Of a stretch of 64,000 bases of DNA, positions 1-10,998 are shown one piece after another. Position numbers and translations under genes: made by a program. Position 1 is the first letter of the stretch. Each line of letters begins with the position of its first letter. The stretch is from positions 310,001 through 374,000 of the forward strand of contig BCJJ01000007.1 of the NCBI GenBank assembly GCA_039545355.1, given 5' to 3'. The DNA comes from Trichosporon coremiiforme (lineage: Eukaryota > Basidiomycota > Tremellomycetes > Trichosporonales > Trichosporonaceae). The notes beneath the pieces were generated by a model. That model worked only from the letters and a program-made list of their open reading frames with translations, searched no databases and was not told the origin of the DNA.

Positions 1-697
1 GGGAGAAGGAGGGTGAGGAGAAAGCCGGCAGAGATGAGCATGTTGGAAGTCGATGTCTGTTCGTCAATGCAGCACTCACCCTTATATACCGAATCGCTGT
101 GCCAAAGTTGAATGCGAGGAAGTTTCGAGGGATCACAAGCATTACCCAGTCGCCGCCGGGCTGTACAGGCTATCAGCAAGCATCCTGGCGAGCAGTGTAA
201 CGCTATGCTGGGATGGCGCACAGCCTGGATCTGAAACCGTCGACTGCATACGGTCTGGGTAAGGGGACGCCAAATTCAGCTGCTTACGATCTTGTAACAT
301 CGACCATTGAGTATCGAGACGGCGTCCAACAGGTGCCCGTGATAAGCCTTATGTCGTATAGGCTGTCATCTAAAGCTTCGTCCTGCGTTAGTCCGCCTTC
401 CACCGCCTCTACATAGGAGTGCTGTGTCCAACCAAGGATCGTTGGCCATGGGCAGTGCTATGAGATCGCTACCCCCTTTGCATGGCAAGTTTACGGGTAT
501 TCAGTGAACAGGAACGGCCGCCCCCACCCGTCCACTTCCGAACAGTCTCACTCATGAACCTTCAGCATGACGGGAGAGCCAAGCCAGTTGCTCCATTCGT
601 TTCTCAACTGCTTAATGCCCTCAGCGGCGAGCTCCTCGATGCATATGACACATATGTTGAGGTTGGCGTGACGATGCAAGCACCTGATCGTCTTCAG
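1..697. other. No gene recognised
   Basis: I see only short reading frames without family resemblance or plausible splice structure. The stretch lies downstream of the minus-strand F-box-like gene and may hold its 3' flank. Confidence 0.5.
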
Positions 698-1435
698 TTA
701 CGCCGCGGCCACTTCAGCCGTCTTGACGACTAGCATCGATTGCTCAGCGGTGTGTCCGAACATGCCCGCAATGGCGCCACAGAAACGGGTGGTCTCGTTC
801 AACGAGATGCGCAGGATCGTGGCGCGGTGTACAAGGTTGAAGCGCAAGTCGCAGGGGGGACCACCTAGGTCGTAGCGCCAGCACTGCAAACGCAGCCGCA
901 GCTCTTGAACGTGGGGCAGCTCGAGGGGGTGTTGGAGCTGCAAGTGCTCGAGCTCGAGGTGGCTTATCTCTAGGATGCAATCCTCGCACATCTGCACGAC
1001 CAAGGGAGGAGGCAGCAGAACCGCATGGCGGTTTTTCGAACCCTTTTTGCCAAGGTTGGGCTGGGAGGCGGGTTTACCGTAGATTGCGTACAGGTGCGCG
1101 AGGGTCTCTAAGGGGACCTTGATCAATCTTGGGTATCCGAACGCAGCCCGGACTTTAGGAGGAGGCGAAACCAAGCACCTATTCAGCTACCTGGTGTGAC
1201 GATGCATCATCGTCGGCAGGAGGTACCTCAGGTCGGGTTCAGGATTGTAGGAGTATAGGATGAGCTTGATATGAACCACGGTGATCAACAGGTTGCAGTT
1301 GTTGTGCCGATTGATCTCCCGCCTTGCGGCCTTGCCGACGAGACGCAGGTTGGTACGGGTCCGGTCGTCGCTGTACGCCACCACTTGGGCGAAAATGCGG
1401 GGATAGTCGTTACACATGTCGATTGCTGCGACCAT
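698..1435 (-). CDS. F-box-like hypothetical protein
   Basis: Proposed exons on the minus strand are 1227-1435 and 698-1178, giving 229 residues. The N-terminus (MVAAIDMCNDYPRIFAQVVA, then DDRTRTNLRLVGKAARREIN) has the layout of a degenerate F-box: an acidic-aromatic start, a helix, and a 'LRLVGKAAR' helix. The rest is rich in leucine and resembles the irregular repeats of fungal F-box-like proteins. Read without splicing, the frame meets a single TAG at 1187-1189 and then continues in the same frame. A 48-nt intron (1179-1226, donor GTACCT, branch-like AGCTGAA just before the acceptor) removes the stop and keeps frame, so I prefer splicing to a pseudogene. The donor is weak. The expected role is substrate recognition in an SCF-type ubiquitin ligase, by family analogy only. 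Confidence 0.5.
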
Positions 1436-1947
1436 TGTTGGCGGTGACTGCTGATGGTCACAGTGTCGGAGAAAGCGGTGTCGCAAAGAAGGGCGTGTTG
1501 GACAGCAGGATGTTCCTCTTCTGGTCCATCATCAGCGGGAGTAGGTGCACTGAGAGGGGTGTAGTGTTGCTCCTTCGCATCAGAACACACACGTCCGCAT
1601 GCCCACTGTTCGTCACAGAGTATCGCGCTTCGCCAGGGAACCTTCCTTCGCACTTCTATCAAGGGCGAAACGCGTGTGATGCATCATTTCGACGATACCA
1701 AGACCTCACACGCGGGGCAGCAGTCGCACACTCTGCCTACAGACCAGTAGGGCGGCATAGGCACCGCACCCCTACGCCACGAGCAGGTAAATGGGCTCGC
1801 ACTCTACGTCCTCAGGCTAACATCGGTCGTTCGAATCTCGACAGAGATTTGACTACTTCTGCGCATATGGCCAGCTTTGGACAGGTCTGCATTAAATTAT
1901 CAAAACTCGAGAACATCTCGGCAGTCCGCCGCCCCTCCGTCTTCAGA
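1436..1947. other. Intergenic, no gene recognised
   Basis: No coding region supported. A tRNA-like T-loop sequence near 1830 was checked and does not fold. Confidence 0.5.
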
Positions 1948-2442
1948 CTACCAGAAATCAACAGTGTCTCCGTTCTGCTGTGCGTTGCCCCTCCACCTCC
2001 TCTCATGCTCCATGGTCATGCCGTTCAGGTACAGATGACCCTCGCCTCTGAATACAACCGTGTGATAGTCGTAGTATCCGGACGGCCACTGAAGAGAGGA
2101 GAGAGACTCCTTGGTGACAAACTCGGCAACATCCCAACCAATGCCGAGGTCGGTGCGGATTGTGAAAACGTTCGTGCCCGGGAACTGGGCTTGGGCAAGC
2201 CTGTTCGCGTCGTTGAGCATCATCTTCTGGCACCGTTCCAGTGCACCCTTCGCCCCTTCGCCGTAGATGATGGGCTTGTACTCGCCCTTGCCCCAGTCGG
2301 AGATGTCGGGTTGGGAGAAGAGCTGTTCCTCCACGCAGGTGTCGTGGAACTCTCTGGCTTCGTCGAGCCAGTCGGCGCGACGGGTGGGTGCACCCAGAGC
2401 GGGAAGTGCGAGTGCGAGTGCGAGGGAGGTCGTGAAGCGCAT
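1948..2442 (-). CDS. Small secreted protein
   Basis: A 164-residue single-exon gene. The start at 2442 is chosen because the protein then opens with a clean signal peptide (MRFTTSLALALALPALGAP), followed by a dibasic TRR site; the frame stays open upstream but that extension looks non-coding, and a TATA-like element sits about 46-56 bp before this ATG. The mature part is about 145 residues, acidic, rich in Trp, Tyr and Gly, with two cysteines (in DTCVEE and ERCQKM) that could form one disulfide. I recognise no domain. It is probably exported or wall-associated; no enzymatic function is suggested by the sequence. Confidence 0.65.
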   Translation of the reverse strand: MRFTTSLALALALPALGAPTRRADWLDEAREFHDTCVEEQLFSQPDISDWGKGEYKPIIYGEGAKGALERCQKMMLNDANRLAQAQFPGTNVFTIRTDLGIGWDVAEFVTKESLSSLQWPSGYYDYHTVVFRGEGHLYLNGMTMEHERRWRGNAQQNGDTVDFW

Positions 2443-2487
2443 GGTGAGTGCTGCTGCATGAAGTCCTTTGCTTTGCTCTTCGCCAAG

Positions 2488-2498
2488 CTTTATATATC
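2488..2498 (-). promoter_or_regulatory. TATA-like element
   Basis: Read on the minus strand this is GATATATAAAG, 46-56 bp before the chosen ATG of the small secreted protein. Position and sequence fit a core promoter TATA box. Confidence 0.5.
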
Positions 2499-3247
2499 GT
2501 GTGTGGTCGGTATCATGTTTCCAACACATTCGCGAACACCGTGTGATGCTTACAAAGTCGGCCGAAAAGCCACTACGCACGATGTATTTGGCACGGGCGA
2601 CACCCACCCAGAATCCAATCACGATTTGGTGAACCGCCAAGTGACGGTCTTCTACGTTGACCGCTAAAGTAAGTTGGTCCGATGATCAGGCACCAGACAT
2701 CTTTATCTGATAGTGGAAAGCTTGGCGTCCTCGGCGCACCTGGAGGCGGCCATCGGTGGGAACCCCATGCTCCGCAGTCGTCAACACTCGTAACGAAGTC
2801 TTGCATGGCAGATGGGGGGGACCCGGACACCCATGGGTGTGCTGATGTATCGTCTCGAATTTAGGTAATCGATAGGTCATGCGGGGTTTGTGCGAAGAGA
2901 CATTGTGCCTATGCAAAGGAGAACTCACGAAAGATCAGCCGAGATCGTCATATTGTGGAGCACTGGATGGAGAACAATGCCTTCGTGACAACGAAGGGCG
3001 CCCAAAGTCGCGGTCTGCGGCGAAGTCGAGCCACGGATCGCATCGCACAACGGTCAAGGACTCGTATGGGGCTGTCCGAGTATGCAAGTACCTGCACAGT
3101 GAGCATCCGCACCTCCCTCGAAGCGATGGAGGGAGACAAGGCTGCGGGCAGCACTGCTATCATACGTCATGGGCAAACTGTTACGGATACTTGCATATAC
3201 AAACGTGCACACGGCTCACGACCTGTCGGGAATGTCCACTGCCCCGG
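2499..3247. other. Intergenic, no gene recognised
   Basis: Several short open frames on both strands, none with recognisable features. It would contain the promoter of the secreted protein and the 3' flank of the next minus-strand gene. Confidence 0.45.
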
Positions 3248-4285
3248 TTACCTTAAGTCCCACCAGTTCCCCGCAAGAAACTCGATTGGGACTGGGAGGA
3301 TTTTCGCCCATGCGCGGACAATTTGAGGCTTGTGCTCTGGAGCAATGGCAGGATCTCGGACGATGACCTTGATGTTGAGCTTCTCGTGACGTTCGCGGTC
3401 GCTGATATGCTCGAAGTATTCTTGCACTACTACGCGATGATTGGCTTCGATTATCATTTGACGCACGCAAGGCTTGAACAGTTTGACTGCGAAGTGGCAC
3501 GGTCTCAGATACTGGGAAGGAAAATGCAGACTGCTTGTCGGACACTCGTGATGGACCTGGGTGTAGCAGAAACATAGCCGTCTTGGGTTGAAATAGAGCC
3601 GTTGGACTGTTTCGGGAACAGTCGGAATGAGGCCGCGAGGGTTGTGGTCCTTCCGTCGTGGAGCAACCTCAAAGATTCTCAACGAGCGCAAGTATTGGAA
3701 GGGGCTGTCATAGGGTGTTCCACCCTGCTTAGCTATGGCGTCCCACCATACATCTACCTGCAGATAGTCGGAATATGTCGACACTAGGCGGACAAAGACC
3801 TAACCCTAACTTAGCTTCCACATTCAGCGGTAGGGGCTTGAATGCGCGCCACCTGCGTAGTCTTCGTATCGAGCAAAGATCATATCCCACAGCAGGTCCT
3901 CGAAGTGGACATTGACTCGGCGCGGGGGGTACCGGGTAGAGAGCTCGAATGCTAGTTTGGTTTCTTGGACTTCACGCCCTCGCCAGTTGATGTGGTACAT
4001 GTATTGGTCTGGAAGCCACATTGCGGGCACGAAAGGGTGGTGGAAGTCGGACGGACGGCGGCTCAATCTTAAGGTGGCAGCGACGGGCACGCCTGTCGGC
4101 CCACCGTCGTGCATGTGGTCGGGGAAGGAGATGGTAGCCGCGCAGCCACGGCACTGTATGCGGTCGACGTCATCCTTCGTCGACGAGCTAAGGAGGCAAA
4201 GAGTGTTCTGTGTCCGGAAGTCGCAGCGGATAATCATCTCGGTAAGGATGTGCGGGAAGAAGCGTGCGTCGATGGCCTTCACCAT
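3248..4285 (-). CDS. F-box-like hypothetical protein
   Basis: The N-terminal part starts at 4285 (MVKAIDARFFPHILTEMIIR, then DFRTQNTLCLLSSSTKDDVD) and has the same opening as the gene at 698-1435: 'AID', an aromatic pair, a helix, then a second helix of the F-box type. That frame stops at 3824-3826. A second open stretch, 3248-3784, is in the same frame and has a leucine/aromatic-rich C-terminal half ending PIEFLAGNWWDLR. Between them lies a branch-like AAGCTAAGTTAG on the minus strand, so I infer an intron at about 3798-3845. The donor is uncertain (GTGGCG, or a GC donor GCAGGT), so the junction is not fixed. Without the intron this would be a broken gene or two ORFs. The role is unknown; an F-box-like adaptor by analogy. 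Confidence 0.45.
3799..3810. repeat. Two telomere-like hexamers
   Basis: CCTAACCCTAAC on the plus strand, i.e. two copies of GTTAGG on the minus strand. It lies inside the inferred intron of the F-box-like gene, next to the acceptor. Too short to show a telomeric origin. Confidence 0.3.
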
Positions 4286-4495
4286 GCTGCGCAGGACGAA
4301 GCTAACTGGGATCAAAGGACGAGGTCGGTGTCGGCCGTGATAGAAGAGTGTGAAGGGAAGGTAGAAGAATAGATCAAGGCTCGATGTTTGTTCCAGTGCA
4401 GGGTTGTGCCCTGCGCCTTCGATACTTTGACATGCGCTGACTATGGTTGGCACGCCGCAAGGCCAGCGCGGGCCTTCGCGGACTCTGCTGTGAGC

Positions 4496-4539
4496 GTTGA
4501 CTCCTCCGTCAGTATCCGTTGACTCCTCCGTCAGTATCC
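4496..4539. repeat. Tandem duplication, 2 x 22 bp
   Basis: The unit begins GTTGACTCCTCCGTCAG and is repeated exactly with no spacer. It lies upstream of the F-box-like gene that starts at 4285. On the minus strand each unit carries ACTGACGGAG, resembling an intron 3' end. Confidence 0.7.
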
Positions 4540-4585
4540 TGGCCCCTTTCCTTGTAGACCACAAACCAAAGGTCCCAAATGCATA

Positions 4586-6940
4586 CTACAGCTTGCTCGT
4601 GTCGAGGTACTCCGGGCCGAGCTGGTCAAGCCTCGTAACGCCAAGGAGCTTCATGCCAATCTCAATCTCCTCCTCAAGGAGCATGCACGCTTTCTCGACA
4701 CCCTCGGAGCCCCAAGTGGAAGCGGCAAAGATGAACGGCCGGCCGAGGCCGACCGCATTCGCGCCGAGACAGAGCGCCTTGAGCACGTCGGTGCCGTGTC
4801 GCACACCGCCGTCCAGGAAGACACTGAAGCCCTTCTGGCCCAGAACGTGGGGCGCGTGCTGGTTCACATCGTAGAGCGTCTTGAGCGGGGGCTGAGCGCT
4901 GGGTGTTAGCTAAAAGTCGCTATCGCAATGCCCGAGAGCTGGAGAGATGAAGGAGAGAATGGAGCAGGTAACACAAAGGATACGTACTAGTCAAGCTGCC
5001 GTCCACCGTGGTTCGAGAGAACAACCGCGTCGGCTCCGTACTTCTTCGCGAGAACGACATCCTTTTCTGTCAGCTGAAGCCTATACTCTAAGCTCACCTC
5101 CCAAGCACCCACACCCTTCACGACAACAGGAAGGCCGGGAGCAACGCTCTTGATCCATGCAATGTCGCCCCAGGTGATGTTCGGCTCGTGCACGCTGTTG
5201 TCAGCTCGAGTGATGATTACGTTAGCTTACATCCACTTGTACGCTCCGGTCTGGCGGGTAAGCGGGGCGCCGTTCGGCGTCGGGTTCAGCCCGGCGTGGA
5301 TACGGCGCTCAGCCTCGCGCTTGCCCAGCTGAATGTCAGTTCACAGTCCCAGTAGCGCGAACTCACAATGGTAGTGTCAACAGTGACCCAGATGGAGTGC
5401 GCGCCAGCCTTGGCGGCCTCGGCGATCTCCTCAGCCGACTTCTTGCTTCGTCGTCAGCTCGATGGTTTCTACAGCCCAGCTTCGGGTGACTCACCGGTCC
5501 GGCTTCAGGTACACCTGCCATCCGATTTGCTGGCCCTCCTTGGCAGCAGCCTTGACCTCCTCGAGGCTGCGGCTCGCGTAGTGCGAAAGGACCTGGAAGA
5601 CGCCAGCCTCGCCCACTCCCTTGGTGACGGCGACCTCGCCCTCGGGGTTGCCGAGGCCGTTACGCGCCGTCGGCGAAACGTACACGGGAATGCTGGACTT
5701 GACGCCGAGGATCTCGGTCTCGGGGGAAGCGTCACCGACGCAGCGCATGACGCGGGGACGGAAGAAGACGCGGGTGAACGCGGCGGCGTTCTCGGCGAGA
5801 GCTGGGATTAGCTACGACAGCCTTTGGGCCAGCTGATGGGCGTGGGCGCAACTTACCACCCTCGCTGTCCGCTCCGGTCGAGTAATAAGCCCACGCGTGG
5901 ACCGGAATCACGTCCTTGGCGTAGCGCTGATGTCAGCTCAGCGTCGTACCGACAAAGCTCACCTCAAAGTCGCTCAGAGACGAGACGCTGTCGATACCGA
6001 ACAGCGCATCACGAGCAGCCTGAATACGTGCCTCCTCGGGCGTCTGCTGGTTCGCAGCCTCGATGGCTGTTGTCAGCTTGAGTAACCTCGGCCAAAAGCT
6101 GGCGCACGTACCGTTCTCGTCCAGACGGCCGATGCAGACGGCAACCTCGGCGTACTTCTCAAGCGTTCCCGGAGGGTGGATACCCTTGTAGAGCCTGACG
6201 TCAGCTGGATGAGGGATCTAAATGCTCACTTGGTCACGTCCTTGCCTGCGTTGTCGAGGAGGATCTTGGCGCCGCCGGGCTGGGTGGTCAGCTCGACTTT
6301 TACGCCTACCTAGCTCGTGAGGACTTACGTGCGTCTTCAGGAAGTCGGTCAGACTGGAGTCAGCTAAGCACTCCCAGTAGCATAGCTTCTTCACCACTAT
6401 TCGCGCGATCAAGTGTGAAGAGAGTGATCGTGGATAGAGGGAAGACAAGCGCAACGACGTGTCAACGCTGCGCCCCTTGCCGATCACGGATGCAATCTGA
6501 CGGCACTCACTCATAGACCTTGCCGTCGATAGCGACCCAGAGCGAGCTACCGGACGCATGCTTCGAGAGCTCCTGCAGCGACACAACACGGGTCGGGATC
6601 GAGTCGGCCTCGGCGCGCTGGGTGAGAGCGAAGGCGGCGGTACCGGCCTGTATGTCAGCTCAATACGCCGTTGTTAGCTGCCTTGCAGCTCCTCCGTAGT
6701 CTGGGCGGGGCAGTGTGGGTGGGGACCCAGCCGGCGCCAGGCAGAGAGGATGCGACGGAAGTGAGCAAGGAAGGCAGGGTGACTCACGAGGATGACGGCG
6801 CCGGCGATACCGACGAAAGCGCGCCTGTTTCCAGCACCGAGACGAGCCTCGGTCGTGATCGTCCTCTTCGCGGCGGTCCTGGAGGCAGCGCCGGCGCGGC
6901 GAGCGCCTCCGAGCGCAGAGCGGAGTAGCGGCCTGAACAT
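4586..6940 (-). CDS. CYB2: L-lactate dehydrogenase (flavocytochrome b2), mitochondrial
   Basis: Oxidises L-lactate to pyruvate and passes electrons to cytochrome c in the mitochondrial intermembrane space. Thirteen exons: 6788-6940, 6511-6647, 6329-6353, 6230-6279, 6112-6194, 5963-6066, 5857-5926, 5495-5801, 5367-5445, 5231-5328, 5098-5194, 4988-5061, 4586-4898; they give 529 residues. Residues 1-35 are an Arg/Ala-rich presequence, followed by a hydrophobic sorting segment ([13 protein letters not shown]). A cytochrome b5 domain follows, with haem ligands in HPGG (about residue 105) and in GIHPPGTL. The FMN/alpha-hydroxy-acid domain keeps the family's key residues: Tyr in YYSTGAD, Tyr in WQVYLKPDR, Asp in WVTVDTT, Lys in VVVKGV, and the catalytic His and Arg in SNHGGRQLD. 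All introns have good signals. One exon has only 25 nt, and the 36-nt intron at 5062-5097 has no stop in frame. Confidence 0.93.
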
Positions 6941-7475
6941 GTTTTCGTGGTATGTGCGAATGCAACGGGGCCGAGAGATAGCGCCCACAAACTATCCGCC
7001 GGCTCCGGAGTGCTCTAGCGACCTCCCCATTACTTCGGCCCAGTCGGCTGGACCAGTCGCAACACGGAGGCTCGGTAACTTGCATCCCTGGCGTGCCGTT
7101 CCTGCCGTACGCCTGCCGCTCGTGCCGTTTCGGCCATCCCCGCTGGGTACGCCCGCCCAGGACCTTAGGGACGGCGGCACATCGCGGCCCCGCATCCACC
7201 AACCAGAACACGGGCGAATGACATTCCGCTCCGGAATACCGGCGGACCATCGCCAACGTCGTCTATTTCGTGCTCGCTGTGCCTCTATTTGCGTCCACGG
7301 AGGGGTTATACGCACGCCACCGCTGCGTTTGACTCGCCCACCACATCCGCCGGACTAGGGTTACACTGCGTGTGGAGATCTAAGGACTTAGGATACATTG
7401 CGATTACGCTTATGGTTAGGACTAGAACTACAGAGCAAATCTTGCGAATGTATGAGCAGACAAGCTAGGGCTGGG
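6941..7475. other. Intergenic between two minus-strand genes
   Basis: Holds the upstream region of the lactate dehydrogenase and the 3' flank of the ferric reductase. No gene recognised. Confidence 0.5.
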
Positions 7476-9406
7476 CTACAGGCAATACACCTCGTCGTGG
7501 AAGCCGACGCCGCCGGCACGGACACGCTGCGAGACACTGAGGGATGCGACGGCGTTACGCGCCTCGGAAACAAGTCCCTCGGGGCCGGCGGCGATGACGG
7601 CGAGTCCGCCGTGCTTCTCGCCCACGGGGAGTGCTTCACGGACAAGCTGAGCTACCTCGGGGCGGTACGGCGACACGGTCGTACCCTTGGGCAGACCTTC
7701 CGGCTGCGGGAGCGGATTCGGCGGAGAGGAGAGGTAGATGCTGAACTCGAGCTTGACGGTGAGACGCTCCGCGGTCTCGCGGAGGTGGGACAATGTCGGC
7801 GCCAGAGCCTCGACGAGGGACAGCTCGCGGACGACCCATGCTGCCCTCACTGCTCGAGGACCACGACCAGCTTCGGTTGCACAGAGAGCAGCCTCGATGC
7901 TTCCCAGGAGGAAGGTGACGCCGCTCCCACCCGCAACGGTGAGGACGGACTCATACCGCCCCAGGTCCATCTTGAGGCCGCCGTACGGACCGTCGATGGT
8001 CACGTATACGTGCCGTCCTGGATGGTCGAGAAGGGAGGCGGACCCGTCCTCCTCCGCCGCCAGGAAGGCGACGCGCTTCTCGTAGTCGTCGCCGTACTCA
8101 AGCCCCTGGTCGGAGGCCATCTCGTGCAGCCGCCGCGTCCAGTCGCCAGCAACCTTGGCGTAAAGCACGATGCCGCGGGGACTTGAGGACAGGGCGTTCC
8201 GCGGTGCATTCGTGATCGTGAAAGGGTGGCTCTCAAACACGCCCGCACCGCGTAGAACACGGATATTGACGTGCTGAGTGGGCAGCCAGCCCTTGTCGCA
8301 GTCGGGAATGTGAATCAGCGTCGTCGAGCTGTCGACGGGAACGATGGTAGCGTCCTTGAACCGGTATCGCAGGAGGCGGACGAAGTGGCTGGCGTCAGTT
8401 TCCACGAAAGAGAGCTCCAACTCACTCGTACGCGTAGAACGCAACGCAGACGTAGACCCACGGCATAGCGTAGGTTGTGTGGTAGCACATGGCGACGAAG
8501 AAGCCGAGGACGAACGCAATGTGGCTCAGCCAGAAGAGCTGATAGAACTTGCGGCGAATCGGCTTCAGACTCGTGATCACGACCATGCACAGGAAGCCGT
8601 AGGAGATCAGGCCGCGCTTGACCTTTGCCTTGTGCAGCTCGGGCGAGTCGACCTCGATGAACTGGTTGAGCCAGAGTGAACCGTGAACCGTCGCCGCGAG
8701 CCAGGTCGTACGTCCCGCCCAGCGGTGGATGAAGTTGTAGTGCTCGTACGAGAGCGAGGGCAGGAACACGGGCAGGGGCAGCGGGCTCTTCATCGAGAAC
8801 AGGAAGACGACGGGGAGCTGGGCAACGGCGAGAAAACCGGGTCGGTTCGAGTTGTCGGTCAGCTCGGCGCCGACGGTGAAACAGGCGATGACGGCAGCAA
8901 TGTACGCGCACACAAGGACAATCTGTCCCACGCTCAGCGACAGGTAGCTCCGTCGGCAGCAGTCGCCGGCACGCTTCCACAGCACAGAAGGCGCCGGGAT
9001 CGTCCACAGCGTCACACTCTGCCAGATCGCCTGCCCGAGGCGGACGACCTTCGCTCCCAGATTGTTACGCCGGATCCGCGGCGGGGGCGCATCGCGCTCC
9101 ACATGCTCTGGCGCGCGGTCCTTCAGGCTCTCCCGGATCGAGAAACCCTTGTACAGTGTGCCATTGCGCCATGCGTGGACGACCCAGGGGATCGAGGCGA
9201 CGGTCGTGAAGGCGAGGACGGAGCACCAGATGATCGTGAATTTGCGCTGCCATTGCGGGTCGATCTCGTACGAACTGGGGTCAGATATGTGGGCAAGCGG
9301 CGAGGCTCACTTGTATATCTGCGGTCAGTGACTGCCTCCACCGGCTGGCTTTACTCACTTGGAACTCCTGCGGGATGTCAGGCAGCTGCCTGCGGAGAAG
9401 CGACAT
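7476..9406 (-). CDS. Ferric reductase-type transmembrane flavocytochrome
   Basis: Expected to move electrons from cytosolic NADPH through FAD and two haems to reduce metal (usually Fe3+) outside the cell. Exons are 9359-9406, 9311-9318, 8426-9274 and 7476-8388, giving 605 residues. The second exon has only 8 nt; it is needed to keep frame between the MSLLRRQLPDIPQEFQ start and the downstream YEIDPQWQRKFTIIW. About seven hydrophobic segments lie in residues 30-300. The haem region includes HYNFIHRWAGR and VHGSLW, with a further His in LSHIAF. The FAD-binding motif is HPFTITN; the NAD(P)-binding parts include GPYGG and VAGGSGVTFLLG. The C-terminus ends GFHDEVYCL. This is the usual FRE/NOX-related layout; the first transmembrane region is shorter than in some FRE proteins. 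The electron acceptor cannot be read from sequence. Confidence 0.88.
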
Positions 9407-10361
9407 GGCGAGTGCAGATCGACGCCGCTGTCTTCGACGAGATGTTCAAGACGGTATTGCGAGGTGGAGTGTGCAATGTCAAAGCATGACTACGTTGTCT
9501 CGCTGTAGTAGCTTCGGCGGTGGCCAGCAGCAGAATGCGCCTGTCAGCCCTCTTTGCGTGGTTGGCCCGACATTGAGCGAGGGCTGCTCGAACTCTACTG
9601 GCCGAGGCCCTGAGGTTATGTGGGTGGGTCGGATACATTCTCCGGCATAATGCCGCATGATCGTGGAATGCTGAGCCATTTTCGGCTTGCTCCTCCCGAT
9701 CACTTTCTTACGAGACCTCCACTCACTTTCTAAGAACCGCAAAGGTTGACCATGCTGAGACACGTGGTATGCTTCACACATTGCCTCATCTCGGAGAATT
9801 AACTCTATTCGAGAACTCGCTGGTTGCGAACTGAGGGTAATCTACAATGCCCTGCGCGCAGCAGAAGCACAATAGAGCGGGAACGCCGCTCTCTTCCCAC
9901 TGATAAGGTTGCATTCCGCACCATTCTGGATCAGATCGCAGTGCAAATTTCTAGGCCTGGCGTCAGATCTCCTACGCTTGTTCTTAGCTTGAGGTTACGT
10001 AGCCCTTGCATCAGCTTCGAGAAGACTTCGAATCGGATGCGAGCAAAGAACGAAGCCGGACAATGAAATAAACACACAGAACCTTCCTTTGGACGCGATT
10101 GAACTCGCTGCCCTGACTGGCGCTCGGATCCGGTTAGCCTCTCCTTCTTTTGGCGGCTGAAAGCTTCAGTTGGAGGGTACAGCGGGCTTTGCATTCTGAT
10201 GAACAACGACAAACTCTTCGTAGACATGCTATCTTGAACGGGCGACCTTCACCGCCTGAACTTGTCCCTGTGCGTCAGTTGAAGATATGGAGCTCAGCTG
10301 AAGCCGAAGCCTGTGCGACGGACCTGCTTCCGCCGCATCCGAGCTTGGTAGTCAACTCGCA
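9407..10361. other. Intergenic, no gene recognised
   Basis: Nearly 1 kb without a supported gene. The part next to 9406 should hold the ferric reductase promoter; I saw no clear TATA or repeated motif there. Confidence 0.45.
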
Positions 10362-10998
10362 TTAGAAAGGATTCTGATTCACAATTTGTGAATCGAACGC
10401 ACGCACGATCGCGACAATCAGCCCAGATCTCAGTCGTCCTCCCCTTCCTCTCCAATCTCCTTCCCCATCCTCCTCCTCATCAACGTCTTCCGAATTGTCG
10501 GTATCTTCCGAGTCAGACTCAGCCTTCCCCTCGGCCAGAGGCGCGGGACCCAAAACCTGGGCCGCATGGAAGAGCACCTGCCCATGCTGACGTTGAAGGG
10601 AAAGGGAAGCAGGAAATGGTGCTGACGAACTTGCCGACGAGGGTGGGGAGGGCGGCTCCGATAGCCCCATTGGCGACGCGGTTGGGGTCGTTGTACGCAT
10701 ACAGTCCGCCCAGAGCTCGATACGCCGCCAAATGCTTGTCAACCCAAGCCCTGCCCGCGTCGTTGGTGTAGGGCGGAGCCGGGGGGTTCCCGATAAGGTT
10801 GTCGAGGAAGGCGTGCAACTTCAGTGCGAGCACGTAGCGCACCGCGTAGCTGCCCACTGAATGCTCGGCACACTCGGCGCCGCCCAGCTCCACCATGCGC
10901 GAACACAGACGGCGGAGCTCGTCCGCATCGCCGACGTTCGGGATGCCAGCTGGCTTCAGGGCGATTAATTGGCGGACACGGTTTACGATGGCGCGCAA
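10362..10998 (-). CDS. Hypothetical protein with acidic C-terminus, 5' end unresolved
   Basis: The strongest coding stretch is 10627-10998 (RVRQLIALKPAGIPNVGDAD, then AEHSVGSYAVRYVLALKLHA), a helical, alanine/leucine-rich sequence I do not recognise. A 40-nt intron at 10587-10626 (weak donor GTCAGC) would join it to a different frame encoding an acidic tail (SDSEDTDNSEDVDEEEDGEG) down to 10362; unspliced it would stop at 10519. Upstream, the only nearby ATG (11065-11067) is in the same frame but meets a TAG at 11002-11004, directly before CAA TTG. Either the TAG is the end of an intron, or the true start is internal, or the gene is broken or read through. It lies immediately downstream, on the same strand, of the mini-intron array and could be its last exon. 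Confidence 0.35.
10376..10394. repeat. Short perfect inverted repeat
   Basis: Two 9-bp arms (GATTCACAA and TTGTGAATC) around one central base. It falls in the last codons of the uncertain gene, which weakens the coding call there and could instead be a hairpin at a transcript end. Confidence 0.6.

Noticed and set aside
1187..1189. In-frame TAG in the F-box-like gene as stop read-through
   Set aside because: A 48-nt intron (1179-1226) removes it, keeps frame and has a branch-like motif next to the acceptor, so read-through is not needed.
1800..1860. tRNA-like T-loop (GTTCGAATC)
   Set aside because: No acceptor stem, D arm or anticodon arm could be folded around it.
2443..2640. N-terminal extension of the small secreted protein
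   Set aside because: It would bury a clear signal peptide, and a TATA-like box lies inside it.
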